From the NCBI GenBank assembly GCA_964247385.1, contig CAXTUB010000013.1, positions 1 through 64,000 of the forward strand: DNA of 64,000 bases. The letters are read 5' to 3'. The position numbers and the translations under genes were made by a program. How positions within the stretch are numbered: the first letter of the stretch is position 1; each line of letters starts with the position of its first letter. Source of the DNA: TMP-86 sp964247385. Lineage in GTDB: Bacteria > Pseudomonadota > Gammaproteobacteria > Steroidobacterales > Steroidobacteraceae. Below are positions 50,381-59,599 of this stretch, in pieces. The notes beneath the pieces were generated by a model. That model had not been told where the DNA came from. It searched no databases and saw only the letters and a list, made by a program, of their open reading frames with translations.

Positions 50381-50929
50381 ATGAAGACGGATGTTGGCAG
50401 TCATCTACGGGCCGTGCGCCAACTTCACGCATTGTCGCAGCGCGAGCTTGCGAAGCGCGCGGGCGTGACCAACGGACTCATCTCCTTGATCGAGCAGAAT
50501 CGCGTGTCTCCCTCGGTAGGCTCGCTCAAGAAAGTGCTCGACGGCATTCCAATGACGTTGGCGGATTTTTTCACATTCGATCCGTCGGGCAAGCCGCAAG
50601 TTTTTTTCGGCAGCGCCGAGTTGACCGAGATCGGCATGGGCAATGTGCAGCTGAGGCTCGTCGGAAGCCGACTCACCCGCCGCAGCATGTCGATCCTGCA
50701 TGAACGCTATCCGGCCGGCGCCGACACCGGCGTTGAGATGCTGGCGCACGCTGGCGAGGAAGGCGGCGTGGTGGTCAGCGGACGAATCGAGCTCACCGTC
50801 GGGAGTGAAACCCGCTCTCTGAGCGCGGGGGATGCGTATTACTTCCGCAGCAACATGCCGCACCGGTTTCGCAACACCTCGCTCGAGTTCTGCGAAATCG
50901 TCAGCGCAAGCTCGCCGCCCACATTCTGA
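50381..50929 (+). CDS. puuR: PuuR-type polyamine-responsive repressor (HTH-XRE plus cupin)
   Basis: A 182-residue regulator. Residues ~6-62 form an HTH-XRE domain (LRAVRQLHALSQRELAKRAG, TNGLISLIEQNRVSPSVGSL). The C-terminal cupin (about 110-178) includes GEEGGVVVSGRIELTVG and GDAYYFRSNMPHRF, the putrescine-sensing half in PuuR. In E. coli PuuR represses puu genes until putrescine binds. Two PuuR-like sites lie upstream, and the gene is flanked by aminotransferase, aguB, puuD and puuA. No Shine-Dalgarno is evident before the ATG, and the -10-like element lies so close that a leaderless mRNA is possible. Confidence 0.9.
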   Translation: MKTDVGSHLRAVRQLHALSQRELAKRAGVTNGLISLIEQNRVSPSVGSLKKVLDGIPMTLADFFTFDPSGKPQVFFGSAELTEIGMGNVQLRLVGSRLTRRSMSILHERYPAGADTGVEMLAHAGEEGGVVVSGRIELTVGSETRSLSAGDAYYFRSNMPHRFRNTSLEFCEIVSASSPPTF

Positions 50930-50948
50930 CCGCGATGTTTGTCGTAGC

Positions 50949-51824
50949 ATGACGGATATGACTTGCGTGACGGTGGCTGCGACGCAAATGGCGTGCGATT
51001 GGAATCGCGATGCGAACATCGCGCGCGCGGAGGCTTTGGTGCGCGAGGCCGCGGCGCGCGGCGCGCACATCGTTCTGCTGCAGGAGTTGTTCGAAACTCC
51101 CTACTTTTGCAAGGATCATGACGCCCGCCATTTTGATCTGGCGCACCCCTTGGAGGCGCATCCGGCGGTCGAGCACTTTCGCGGTGTTGCGCGCGAGCTG
51201 TCGCTGGTGTTGCCCATCAGCGTGTTCGAGCGCGCCAACAATGCGTACTACAACTCGCTGGTCATGATCGATGCGGGCCGCATCGCCGGTTTCTATCGAA
51301 AATCGCACATCCCGGAAGGCCCGGGCTATCACGAGAAATATTATTTCTCGCCGGGCGACACGGGTTTCAAGGTGTTCGACACGCAGTACGCAAAGATCGG
51401 GGTCGCCGTGTGCTGGGATCAATGGTTCCCCGAAAGCGCGCGCGTCATGGCGCTCGAGGGGGCGGAGCTGCTCATGTATCCGACCGCAATCGGTTCGGAG
51501 CCGCACGATTCGAGCATCGATTCGTCTGGGCACTGGCAGCGCACCATGCAGGGCCACGCAGCCGCCAACATCATGCCGCTCATCGCCTCGAACCGCATCG
51601 GTACGGAGCAAGGCGAGAAATACCCGCTGACTTTTTACGGCTCCTCGTTCATCGCCGATCACACGGGCGAGAAGGTGGTCGAGGCCGACCGGCATACACA
51701 AAGCGTCATCTGCGCAAGCTTCGATCTCGACGCGGTGCGCCGCTACCGCCGCGCCTGGGGTGTGTTCAGGGATCGACGGCCCGATTTGTATGCGCCGCTC
51801 TTGTCGCTCGACGGCACGGCGTAG
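50949..51824 (+). CDS. aguB: N-carbamoylputrescine amidase
   Basis: A nitrilase-superfamily enzyme of about 291 residues. It has the catalytic triad Glu (LLQELFETPYF), Lys (YRKSHIPEGPGYHEK) and Cys (GVAVCWDQWFPESAR). The latter two stretches are characteristic of AguB, which hydrolyses N-carbamoylputrescine to putrescine, CO2 and ammonia in the agmatine route. The usual partner AguA (agmatine deiminase) is not in the window. The ATG at 50949, 19 bp after puuR, fits the family N-terminus; an upstream frame from 50832 lies inside puuR. Probably under PuuR control. Confidence 0.9.
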   Translation: MTDMTCVTVAATQMACDWNRDANIARAEALVREAAARGAHIVLLQELFETPYFCKDHDARHFDLAHPLEAHPAVEHFRGVARELSLVLPISVFERANNAYYNSLVMIDAGRIAGFYRKSHIPEGPGYHEKYYFSPGDTGFKVFDTQYAKIGVAVCWDQWFPESARVMALEGAELLMYPTAIGSEPHDSSIDSSGHWQRTMQGHAAANIMPLIASNRIGTEQGEKYPLTFYGSSFIADHTGEKVVEADRHTQSVICASFDLDAVRRYRRAWGVFRDRRPDLYAPLLSLDGTA

Positions 51825-51838
51825 CAAGTCCACTCCAC

Positions 51839-53995
51839 ATGATCGCCACGAGCCACGATTGGGTGGCCACCGCGCCCGTGGGGGCGGCCGCATTATTGGC
51901 CGAAGAGCTGACGCAGTTGGGCGCGGAGCGGGTGAAAGAGCGCGATACGGATGTGCGCTTCCACGGCCCGCTCGAGCTCGGGTATCGCGCCTGCTTGTGG
52001 TCGCGCACGGCGGCGCGAGTTTATCTGTCGCTCGGCGTGCTCGATGTATCGAGCGCTGATGCGCTCTATCAAACCGCGCGCGGCATCGATTGGCGCGAGC
52101 ATCTGGCGCCGGGCGCCACCTTGTCCTGTGATTGCAGCGGCCGCAATGATGCGATCCGCAATAGCCTGTTCGGCGCGCAGCGGCTGAAGGATGCGGTGTG
52201 CGACAGCTTGCGCGATTCCACTGGAGAGCGGCCCAACATTGAAGGATCGCGCCCGTCGGTGCGGCTGCATTTGCATATCGAGCGAGCCCGCGGTTGGCTC
52301 TCGATCGATTTTGCCGGCGCAAGCCTGCATGAGCGCGGCTACCGCCGCGACTCGCAGCGAGCGCCGCTGAAAGAAAATTTGGCGGCTGCTCTGCTGCTTC
52401 GCTGCGGCTGGCCGTCGATCTTCTCGGCGGGAGGCGCTCTGATCGATCCAATGTGCGGTTCCGGAACACTCCTCATCGAGGCGGCGTTGATGTGCGCCGA
52501 CCGCGCGCCTGCGCTGCGGCGGGAATATTTCGGCTTTGTCGGCTGGCGTGGCTACGATCCCGTTCTTTGGCAAGGCTTGCGCGCCGAAGCCAAGTTGCGC
52601 GCGGAACGCGGCGCGGCGGCCGCGCGCCGCATCATCACAGGGTGGGATGCGGACGCTGCGGCGGTGGCTGCCAGCCTGACCAATGCGCACTCGGCGGGAG
52701 TACAGGGTTGGATTCATGTCGAGCGGCGCCCGATCGACGAGCGAGCACCTGCCCCGGCCGAGTCCGGGCTCGTCATCGTCAATCCGCCGTATGGCGAGCG
52801 GATGGGCGAGGAGTCGCAGGTGCGTGAGGCCTATGTGCAACTCGGCGCGCGTTTGCGCGAAGATTTCTCCGCGTGGTCGGCTGGAGTGCTGACGGGAAAT
52901 CTGCCGCTCGCGCGGGCGATGGGCGCGCTGGCGACACGCTCTCACCGATTCAAGAACGGCAGCATCGACTGCCGCTTGCTGCGTTTCGATCGCGCCGCGA
53001 GCGCGCGCTCGGCAGCGCCTGCGGACTGGTCGGCGCGGCCGGGAGCGCAGATGTTCGCCAACCGGCTGCGCAAGAATTTGCGCGCGCGGCGAACCTGGGC
53101 CAAAGCCAACGGGATTCATGCGTATCGAGTGTATGACGCCGACATGCCCGAGTACGCCTTCGCCATCGACTGCTACAGCGTGCCGGATGAGCATTGGATG
53201 GTGCAGGAATATCGGGCGCCGAAAACCGTAGCGCCGCAAGCTGCACGCGACCGGCGCCGCGAGGCGCTCGCCGTCCTGCCGCAGGTGTTCGCCCCCGGAG
53301 CGCATATTCATTTACGCGAAAGACGCCCGCAAAAGCGCGATTCGCAATACACGCCGCTCGCACGGCGGAGCGATCGACATACCGTGATTGAAGGCGGCGT
53401 GCGCTTCCTCGTGAATTTCGATGACTACCTCGATACGGGTCTGTTTTTGGAGCAGCGCGGCACGCGCGCGCTCATCAAGTCGCGCGCCCGCGGCAAGAGT
53501 TTTCTCAATCTGTTTTGCTACACCGGCAGCGCGAATGTGTACGCCGCAGCGGGAGGCGCGACTCGTACCGTGGGCGTGGATGCATCCAATACGTATTTGG
53601 AGTGGGCTCGCGCTAATCTTGAGTTGAATGAGTGCGACCGGCTTCGGAATGAGCTGCACCGCGCCGATTGTCTCGATTGGCTGGAAGCCGCCGCTGGAAG
53701 CGAGCACTTCGATTTGATCTACCTCGATCCGCCGACGTTTTCCAATTCGCACCGCACGTCACACGTGTGGGATGTGCAACGCGATCACGTGGGCTTGATC
53801 CGCCGCGCAGCAAGGTTATTGAGCAGCGGGGGCGAATTGATTTTCTCCACTCACGCTGAGCGCTTCGCTCTCGATCGTCCTTCGCTCGAGCCGTTGCAAA
53901 TCGAGTCGATCGCAGCATCGGTGCTGCCCCTGGACTTCGCGCGCGACGCCGGCCGGTTCCAGTGTTATGTCATCAAGGCGGAACGCACTGTTTAA
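51839..53995 (+). CDS. rlmKL: Bifunctional 23S rRNA methyltransferase RlmKL
   Basis: A protein of 718 residues with two methyltransferase modules, as in gammaproteobacterial RlmKL. The N-terminal RlmL part (THUMP region, then LIDPMCGSGTLLIEAALM and IVNPPYGERMG) makes m2G2445. The C-terminal RlmK part (LFCYTGSANVYAAAGGA, LIYLDPPTFSNS) makes m7G2069 in 23S rRNA. It assists large-subunit assembly. The ATG at 51839 is 14 bp after aguB; a frame from 51410 overlaps aguB and is not family-like. Its placement inside a polyamine cluster looks incidental. Confidence 0.93.
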   Translation: MIATSHDWVATAPVGAAALLAEELTQLGAERVKERDTDVRFHGPLELGYRACLWSRTAARVYLSLGVLDVSSADALYQTARGIDWREHLAPGATLSCDCSGRNDAIRNSLFGAQRLKDAVCDSLRDSTGERPNIEGSRPSVRLHLHIERARGWLSIDFAGASLHERGYRRDSQRAPLKENLAAALLLRCGWPSIFSAGGALIDPMCGSGTLLIEAALMCADRAPALRREYFGFVGWRGYDPVLWQGLRAEAKLRAERGAAAARRIITGWDADAAAVAASLTNAHSAGVQGWIHVERRPIDERAPAPAESGLVIVNPPYGERMGEESQVREAYVQLGARLREDFSAWSAGVLTGNLPLARAMGALATRSHRFKNGSIDCRLLRFDRAASARSAAPADWSARPGAQMFANRLRKNLRARRTWAKANGIHAYRVYDADMPEYAFAIDCYSVPDEHWMVQEYRAPKTVAPQAARDRRREALAVLPQVFAPGAHIHLRERRPQKRDSQYTPLARRSDRHTVIEGGVRFLVNFDDYLDTGLFLEQRGTRALIKSRARGKSFLNLFCYTGSANVYAAAGGATRTVGVDASNTYLEWARANLELNECDRLRNELHRADCLDWLEAAAGSEHFDLIYLDPPTFSNSHRTSHVWDVQRDHVGLIRRAARLLSSGGELIFSTHAERFALDRPSLEPLQIESIAASVLPLDFARDAGRFQCYVIKAERTV

Positions 53996-54212
53996 TTTAT
54001 ATTGATACTTGTAATCCGGTGCTCCGGCTCATTCCGGATGCGCTGCGACGGGTTCAGGCCTCTAGCGCATGCAAGCCGCCTACGGTATCTCATTGAACAA
54101 GCGAGACATTCGAGGTAAGGCACAGATCTCTGCGCCGGCCACCAGGATTCTATGCTCTAATGGCGTCAAGGATCGAGCGCCCGCCATCGAGCGGGTGTTC
54201 AACATTCTCAAC

Positions 54213-54977
54213 ATGTCTCGCAAGCCTGTCATTGCCGTACCCGCCGACCGCCGATTGAGCGGTGATTATTTTTTTCACATGGCGGGCGAAAAATATTTGA
54301 GCGCAGTCGCGGAGGGCGCCGATGCGATCCCGTTGATCGTGCCGGCCATGCTGAGCGCATCTGATCTTCAGTCATTGCTCGGTGCAGTGGATGGAGTGCT
54401 GCTTTCCGGCAGCCCTTCCAATGTCGAGCCTTCACACTATGGGGGCCCGGCCAGTGAGCCGGGAACGCTGCATGACCCAGCCCGGGACGCGACGACGCTT
54501 CCACTGATTCCGCAGGCGGTTGCGCAGGGCGTGCCTTTGCTTGCAATTTGCCGTGGCTTTCAGGAAATGAATGTGGCCTACGGCGGGACGCTGTGGCAAC
54601 GCATTCACGAAGTTGACGGCCACCTCGATCATCGCGAGGACGCGACCTCGACGCTCGAGGATCAGTATGCGCCTGCGCACACCGTGACCTTCGAGCCCCT
54701 TGGCTTGTTGCGGCGCTTGGCGGGGCAAGACGAGATTCAAGTGAATTCGCTGCACTGGCAAGGCGTGCGAGACCTGGGCAGCGGGCTCACCGTCGAGGCG
54801 CGCGCGCCCGATGGCATCATCGAGGCGTTTCGCGACACCCGCGCCGACCGGTTCGCGGTCGGCATTCAGTGGCATCCCGAATGGGAATTCGCCCGCAATG
54901 CATTCTCGCGCGCGCTATTTGCCGAATTCGGCGCTGCGAGCCGTCAGGCAGCGAGCCGCCGGCATGCGGATCGTTGA
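54213..54977 (+). CDS. puuD: Gamma-glutamyl-gamma-aminobutyrate hydrolase
   Basis: A class I glutamine-amidotransferase-like hydrolase of about 254 residues. It carries the nucleophile in LAICRGFQEMNVAYGGTLWQ and His in GIQWHPEWEF. PuuD releases GABA and glutamate from gamma-glutamyl-GABA, the last step of the Puu route. The ATG at 54213 matches the family start MSRKPVIAVPADRR; an upstream ATG at 54069 adds unrelated residues. The stop overlaps the puuA start (TGATG). The 217 bp between rlmKL and this gene hold an AT-rich stretch near 53991-54010 that is weakly PuuR-like. Confidence 0.9.
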   Translation: MSRKPVIAVPADRRLSGDYFFHMAGEKYLSAVAEGADAIPLIVPAMLSASDLQSLLGAVDGVLLSGSPSNVEPSHYGGPASEPGTLHDPARDATTLPLIPQAVAQGVPLLAICRGFQEMNVAYGGTLWQRIHEVDGHLDHREDATSTLEDQYAPAHTVTFEPLGLLRRLAGQDEIQVNSLHWQGVRDLGSGLTVEARAPDGIIEAFRDTRADRFAVGIQWHPEWEFARNAFSRALFAEFGAASRQAASRRHADR

Positions 54978-56347
54978 TGCTCAACGTTCGCCAAAAGGCT
55001 CGACCCGCCGTGACTAGCAGCATCCAACAATTCTTGAAGGAGCATGGCATCTCGGAAGTCGAGGCCATCATTCCCGACATGGCCGGCGTGCCGCGCGGCA
55101 AGCTCATGCCAGCGCAAAAATTTGCTGAAGAAGAGGGCATGCGGCTGCCCGAAGCGATCTTTTTGCAGACCGTGACCGGCGATTACCCGGACGATCAAAG
55201 CGCGATGAATCCTTCGGACATCGACATCGTGCTGAAAGCCGATCCGGCCACGGTGCGCGTCGTGCCCTGGGCGGCGGAGCCGACGGCGCAAGTCATTCAC
55301 GACTGCTTTTATGGCGATGGCCGTCCGGTCACCATGTCGCCGCGCTACGTCTTGCGCCGCGTCCTCGAGTTGTACGAGTCGCGCGGCTGGGAGCCGGTGA
55401 TTGCGCCCGAGCTCGAGTTTTTTTTGGTCGAGCCCAACATCGACTCGGATTATCCGTTGAAGCCGCCGGTGGGCCGATCGGGCCGTCCGGAGATTGCCCG
55501 TCAGGCGTACAGCATTGCGGCTGTGAATGAATTCGATCCCTTGTTCGATGACATGTATTCGTTTTGCGAAGCGCAGGACATCGAGATCGATACGCTGATT
55601 CACGAAGCGGGCGCTGCGCAGATGGAAATCAATCTGCTGCATGGCAAGCCGTTGAGCCTGGCCGACCAAGCCTTCTTGTTCAAGCGCACCGCGCGCGAAG
55701 CGGCGCTGCGCCACAAGATGTACGCCACGTTCATGGCGAAGCCCATGGCTAAGGAGCCGGGCAGCGCCATGCATCTGCACCAGAGCATCCTCGACAAGAC
55801 CACGCGCAAGAATATTTTTTCCAACGCCGACGGCTCGCCCTCCGGCTTGTTCTTCGCGCACATCGCAGGCCTGCAGAAATATCTGCCGGCCGCCATGTCG
55901 CTGTTTGCGCCCAACGTCAACAGCTATCGGCGGATCAGCCGCTACTCCGCGGCGCCCATCAACGTGCATTGGGGCTACGACAATCGAACCGCGGGCCTAC
56001 GCGTGCCGATGTCGAGCCCGGACTCGCGGCGCGTCGAGAATCGCGTCGGCGGCGCCGACGCCAATCCGTATCTCGCATTCTCGGCTTCGCTCGCGTGCGG
56101 ATTTCTTGGCATGGTTGAGGGCCTGAAGCCGTCCGAGCCCATCTCCGGCAGTGCGTATGACATGGCCATTGCGCTGCCGCGGACTCTTGCCGAAGCACTG
56201 CGCCTGCTGCGCGAGTCGAAACCGCTGGTGGATTTGTTTGGTGACCGGTTCGTGCATGCCTTCACCGCCGTCAAGGAAGCCGAGTTCGAAACTTTCGCAC
56301 AGGTCATCAGCTCCTGGGAGCGAGAGCACTTGTTATTGAACGTGTAG
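54977..56347 (+). CDS. puuA: Glutamine synthetase family protein, likely gamma-glutamylputrescine synthetase
   Basis: A protein of about 456 residues with the GS fold: beta-grasp N-domain (IIPDMAGVPRGKLMPAQKF), ELEFFLVEP metal site, QMEINLLHG, GSAMHLHQSILD, and ENRVGGADANPYLAFSASLA. This long, PuuA-type sequence together with immediate coupling to puuD and to potFGHI argues for ATP-dependent gamma-glutamylation of putrescine, rather than nitrogen assimilation. The start overlaps the puuD stop by one base. No adenylylation-type Tyr region was looked for in detail. Confidence 0.88.
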   Translation: MLNVRQKARPAVTSSIQQFLKEHGISEVEAIIPDMAGVPRGKLMPAQKFAEEEGMRLPEAIFLQTVTGDYPDDQSAMNPSDIDIVLKADPATVRVVPWAAEPTAQVIHDCFYGDGRPVTMSPRYVLRRVLELYESRGWEPVIAPELEFFLVEPNIDSDYPLKPPVGRSGRPEIARQAYSIAAVNEFDPLFDDMYSFCEAQDIEIDTLIHEAGAAQMEINLLHGKPLSLADQAFLFKRTAREAALRHKMYATFMAKPMAKEPGSAMHLHQSILDKTTRKNIFSNADGSPSGLFFAHIAGLQKYLPAAMSLFAPNVNSYRRISRYSAAPINVHWGYDNRTAGLRVPMSSPDSRRVENRVGGADANPYLAFSASLACGFLGMVEGLKPSEPISGSAYDMAIALPRTLAEALRLLRESKPLVDLFGDRFVHAFTAVKEAEFETFAQVISSWEREHLLLNV

Positions 56348-56381
56348 TTGCACGCCTCGCGGTGCGTGCATAGGGGATTCG

Positions 56382-57509
56382 ATGTCGAAGGGGCTGAAGC
56401 TCGCACTCCTCATTTTGGCGCTCGCCTCGCTGACTGCGTGCGGCGGACGCCACTCGGCGAGCGCCGCCCAAGGCGAAGACGGCTCGCATCGAGTGCTGAA
56501 TCTTTACATTTGGTCGGATTATCTTGCGCCCGACACAGTCGCTGATTTCGAAAAAAAGACCGGCATCAAAGTCCATGCCGCCTACTTCGACACCAACGAG
56601 ACACTGGAAACGAAGCTACTCGCGGGCAGTAGCGGTTTCGACATCGTGGTGCCCACCGCGTCGTACTTCGAGCGCCAGATCAAAGCCGGGGTGTATGCGA
56701 CACTCGACAAGAGCAGGCTCAAGAATCTCAAGAATTTAGACCCTCAACTCATGGCGCAAGTGGCTCGGCACGATCCGGACAATGCGCACGGCGTGATTTA
56801 CCTGTGGGGCACCAACGGAATCGGTTACAACGAGAAGCTTGTCGATGAGGCGCTGCCGAATGCGCCGGTGGATAGCTGGAAGCTGGTGTTCGACCCGGCG
56901 TACGCTTCCAAGCTGTCGAAGTGCGGCATCAGCTTCTTGGATTCGCCGGCGGAGATTATCCGCGCGGTGTACAGCTATCTAGGCAAAGATCCCAACTCGC
57001 AGAGCGCCGAAGACTTGAAGAAGGCCGAGGCGGTGTTGCGCGGCATCCGGCCTTACGTTCGCAACATCAATTCATCGGAATACATCGAAGCACTCGCCAA
57101 CGGAGATCTGTGCGTCTCGGTGGCGTACAACGGAGATATCATGCAGTCGCGCGACCGCGCGAAAGAGGCCAACAAAGGCAACGCGATCAAATACAGTGTG
57201 CCCAAGGAAGGCAGTATTTTGTGGTTTGACATGCTCGCGATTCCGAAAGACGCGCCCGATGTCGACAGCGCTTACCAGTTCATCGATTACATGCTCGAGC
57301 CGCAAGTGATCGCGGCCGTATCCAATTTCAAAGGCTACGCGAATCCGAATGTCGCATCGCTCCGGTGGGTCGATCCGAGCGTCACTCAGGATCCCGCCAT
57401 CTATCCGCCGCCCGAAGTGCGCAAGCGCTTGTCGGTGCAGCTTGCCGATTCCGCCGAGCAAACGCGCGCCATCACGCGCGTCTGGCAACGATTCAAGACC
57501 GGTCAGTGA
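56382..57509 (+). CDS. potF: Putrescine-binding periplasmic lipoprotein (PotF type)
   Basis: A 375-residue extracellular solute-binding protein. The lipoprotein signal ends LTAC (Cys about residue 20). The binding domain has LNLYIWSDYLAPDTVADFEK, FDIVVPTASYFERQ, HGVIYLWGTNGIGYN and a C-terminal lobe with GSILWFDMLAIPKDAP, matching PotF/PotD. It captures putrescine for the PotGHI transporter encoded immediately downstream. Its TGA overlaps the potG GTG. Confidence 0.9.
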   Translation: MSKGLKLALLILALASLTACGGRHSASAAQGEDGSHRVLNLYIWSDYLAPDTVADFEKKTGIKVHAAYFDTNETLETKLLAGSSGFDIVVPTASYFERQIKAGVYATLDKSRLKNLKNLDPQLMAQVARHDPDNAHGVIYLWGTNGIGYNEKLVDEALPNAPVDSWKLVFDPAYASKLSKCGISFLDSPAEIIRAVYSYLGKDPNSQSAEDLKKAEAVLRGIRPYVRNINSSEYIEALANGDLCVSVAYNGDIMQSRDRAKEANKGNAIKYSVPKEGSILWFDMLAIPKDAPDVDSAYQFIDYMLEPQVIAAVSNFKGYANPNVASLRWVDPSVTQDPAIYPPPEVRKRLSVQLADSAEQTRAITRVWQRFKTGQ

Positions 57510-58681
57510 ATAGGGCGCCGGCGGCGGCAGGCGCCGCGGGCGCGGATGCGCGTGGGGTCGAGCCCGAACCTTGGAAGGATGTCAACGCGCGTCCCTACGT
57601 GCGGCTCGAGCGCGTGACCAAGAAATTCGGCGAGTTCACCGCGGTCGATGACATCTCGCTGAACATCTATCAAGGCGAGATTTTTTGCTTGCTCGGCGCA
57701 TCCGGCTGCGGCAAGACGACGCTGTTGCGCATGCTCGGCGGTTTCGAAGTGCCAACCTCCGGCAAGATTCTCATCGATGGCGAAGACATGACGGGCGTGC
57801 CGCCGTACCAGCGGCCCGTCAACATGATGTTTCAGTCGTACGCAATTTTCCCGCACATGAACGTCGAACAGAATGTGGGCTTCGGATTGAAGCAGGATGG
57901 CGTGAGGAAAGCGGAAATCGCCGAGCGGGTCGCGAACATGCTGGAGCTCACCAAGATGAGCGCGTTCGCCAAGCGCAAACCGCACCAGCTTTCCGGCGGC
58001 CAGCGGCAGCGCGTTGCGCTCGCTCGATCTCTCGTCAAGCGGCCAAAACTTCTGTTGCTCGACGAGCCACTGGGCGCGCTCGACAAGAAGCTGCGTGAGC
58101 ACACCCAGTTCGAGCTGCTGAGCTTGCAAGCCCAACTCGGGGTGACATTCATTGTCGTGACGCACGATCAGGAAGAGGCCATGACGCTCGCGAGCCGCAT
58201 CGGCGTCATGAACCACGGCGAGATCGCGCAAGCGGGAACGCCGGCGGAGATTTACGAGTTTCCGAATTCCAGATTCGTCGCAGATTTCATCGGCTCGGTG
58301 AACCTGTTCGAGGGCAAGCTCGTCGACGACGAACCGGGCTTCGTGCGCATTCATTCCGACGAGCTGGGCGGCACCATTCTGGTCGGGCACGGCATCAGTG
58401 CGCCACCCGCGGCGGTGCTGTGGGCGGCCATCCGGCCGGAGAAAATCCTCATGAGTCGCGAGCCGCCCAGTGCAGCGGGACCAACGGATAATCAAGTACG
58501 TGGCATCGTGCAGGACATCGCGTATTTGGGCGACCTGTCGGTTTTCCTCATCCGGCTCGAGACGGGCAAGGTGGTGAGGGTGACGCACCCCAACGCCACT
58601 CGGCAGGCGGAAAGCGTGGCCTGGGACGAGCGCGTGTACTTGAGCTGGGATGCATCGAGCCCCGTGGTCGTGATGCGCTGA
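57506..58681 (+). CDS. potG: Polyamine ABC transporter ATPase (PotG type)
   Basis: An ATPase of about 391 residues, fully equipped: Walker A GASGCGKTT, Q-loop MMFQSYAIFPHM, signature LSGGQRQRVALARSL, Walker B LLLLDEPLGALD and switch His VTHDQEEA. A C-terminal TOBE-like regulatory domain follows (TILVGHG, AAIRPEKILM). Energises the PotHI permease. The GTG at 57506 overlaps the potF stop; a frame starting 57365 lies inside potF. It ends in a 1-bp overlap with potH. Confidence 0.93.
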   Translation: MNRAPAAAGAAGADARGVEPEPWKDVNARPYVRLERVTKKFGEFTAVDDISLNIYQGEIFCLLGASGCGKTTLLRMLGGFEVPTSGKILIDGEDMTGVPPYQRPVNMMFQSYAIFPHMNVEQNVGFGLKQDGVRKAEIAERVANMLELTKMSAFAKRKPHQLSGGQRQRVALARSLVKRPKLLLLDEPLGALDKKLREHTQFELLSLQAQLGVTFIVVTHDQEEAMTLASRIGVMNHGEIAQAGTPAEIYEFPNSRFVADFIGSVNLFEGKLVDDEPGFVRIHSDELGGTILVGHGISAPPAAVLWAAIRPEKILMSREPPSAAGPTDNQVRGIVQDIAYLGDLSVFLIRLETGKVVRVTHPNATRQAESVAWDERVYLSWDASSPVVVMR

Positions 58682-59580
58682 TGAGATCGCGTTGGCGCAT
58701 CCCGGAGCGCATGTGGATCGCGGCCGTGCCCTATGTCTGGCTGCTGCTGTTCTTCGCGGTGCCGTTCTTGATCGTCCTGAAGATTTCCTTCTCGGACGTC
58801 GATCTGGCGATTCCGCCCTACAAGCCGCTGGTCGAATGGGCCGGCGAGCACATGCTCGCCATCAAGTTGAACCTCAACAACTACGCGTTCTTGTTCACCG
58901 ATGCGCTCTATGCCAATGCGTTCTTGAATTCCGTGGAGGTCGCGTTCTTTTCCACGCTTTGCTGTTTGTTGATTGGCTACCCGATGGCCTACGGCATCGC
59001 GCGCGCGGCGCCCGCGCGCCGGAGCCTGTTGCTATTCCTCGTGGTGCTGCCGTTTTGGACCTCACTGTTGCTGCGCGTGTACGCGTGGATTGGCTTGTTG
59101 AAGGCCAACGGAATCATCAACAATATTTTGCTGGCGCTCGGGCTCATCCACGAGCCCCTCCCTATGCTGTACAACCAGTTCGCCATGTTGGTGGGCATCG
59201 TGTATTCGTATTTGCCATTCATGATCTTGCCGCTGTATTCCAATCTCGAGAAGATGGATTGGCAGCTGCTCGAGGCGGCGGAAGACCTTGGCTGCCGACC
59301 ATGGCAGGCGTTTTACAAAGTCACGCTTCCGCTGTCGCGCAACGGCATTTTCGCCGGCTGCATGTTGGTGTTCATCCCCGCGGTCGGTGAGTACACCATT
59401 CCCGCACTGCTCGGCGGACCGAACGCGCTCATGATCGGCCGCATTTTGTGGGATGAGTTCTTTGCGAACCGGGCATGGCCGACCGCGAGCGCCGTAGCGA
59501 TCCTTCTGCTGCTCGTGCTCGTTCCTCTCATGATGTGGTATCAAAACGTGCAAACGCGCGAGGCGGCAGAGCAAAAGTGA
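58681..59580 (+). CDS. potH: Polyamine ABC transporter permease (PotH type)
   Basis: A 299-residue inner-membrane protein with six helices and the ABC EAA loop region (EAAEDLGCRPWQAFYKVTLP). The N-terminal VWLLLFFAVPFLIVLKISFS is typical of PotB/PotH. Forms the pore with PotI, powered by PotG and fed by PotF. Starts in the TGATG overlap with potG. Confidence 0.92.
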   Translation: MRSRWRIPERMWIAAVPYVWLLLFFAVPFLIVLKISFSDVDLAIPPYKPLVEWAGEHMLAIKLNLNNYAFLFTDALYANAFLNSVEVAFFSTLCCLLIGYPMAYGIARAAPARRSLLLFLVVLPFWTSLLLRVYAWIGLLKANGIINNILLALGLIHEPLPMLYNQFAMLVGIVYSYLPFMILPLYSNLEKMDWQLLEAAEDLGCRPWQAFYKVTLPLSRNGIFAGCMLVFIPAVGEYTIPALLGGPNALMIGRILWDEFFANRAWPTASAVAILLLLVLVPLMMWYQNVQTREAAEQK

Positions 59581-59599
59581 CCCGAACCAAAGATCCCAG

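Noticed and set aside
51893..53311. Long minus-strand frame of 472 codons opposite rlmKL, and another (522 codons) at 50901-52469
   Set aside because: Both lie wholly opposite well-recognised genes (aguB, rlmKL), have Arg/His/Ala-rich low-information translations, and are the expected antisense shadows of high-GC codon usage.
54944..55969. Minus-strand frame of 341 codons opposite puuA, and a 361-codon frame at 57503-58588 opposite potG
   Set aside because: Antisense shadows; the plus-strand genes carry complete catalytic motifs.
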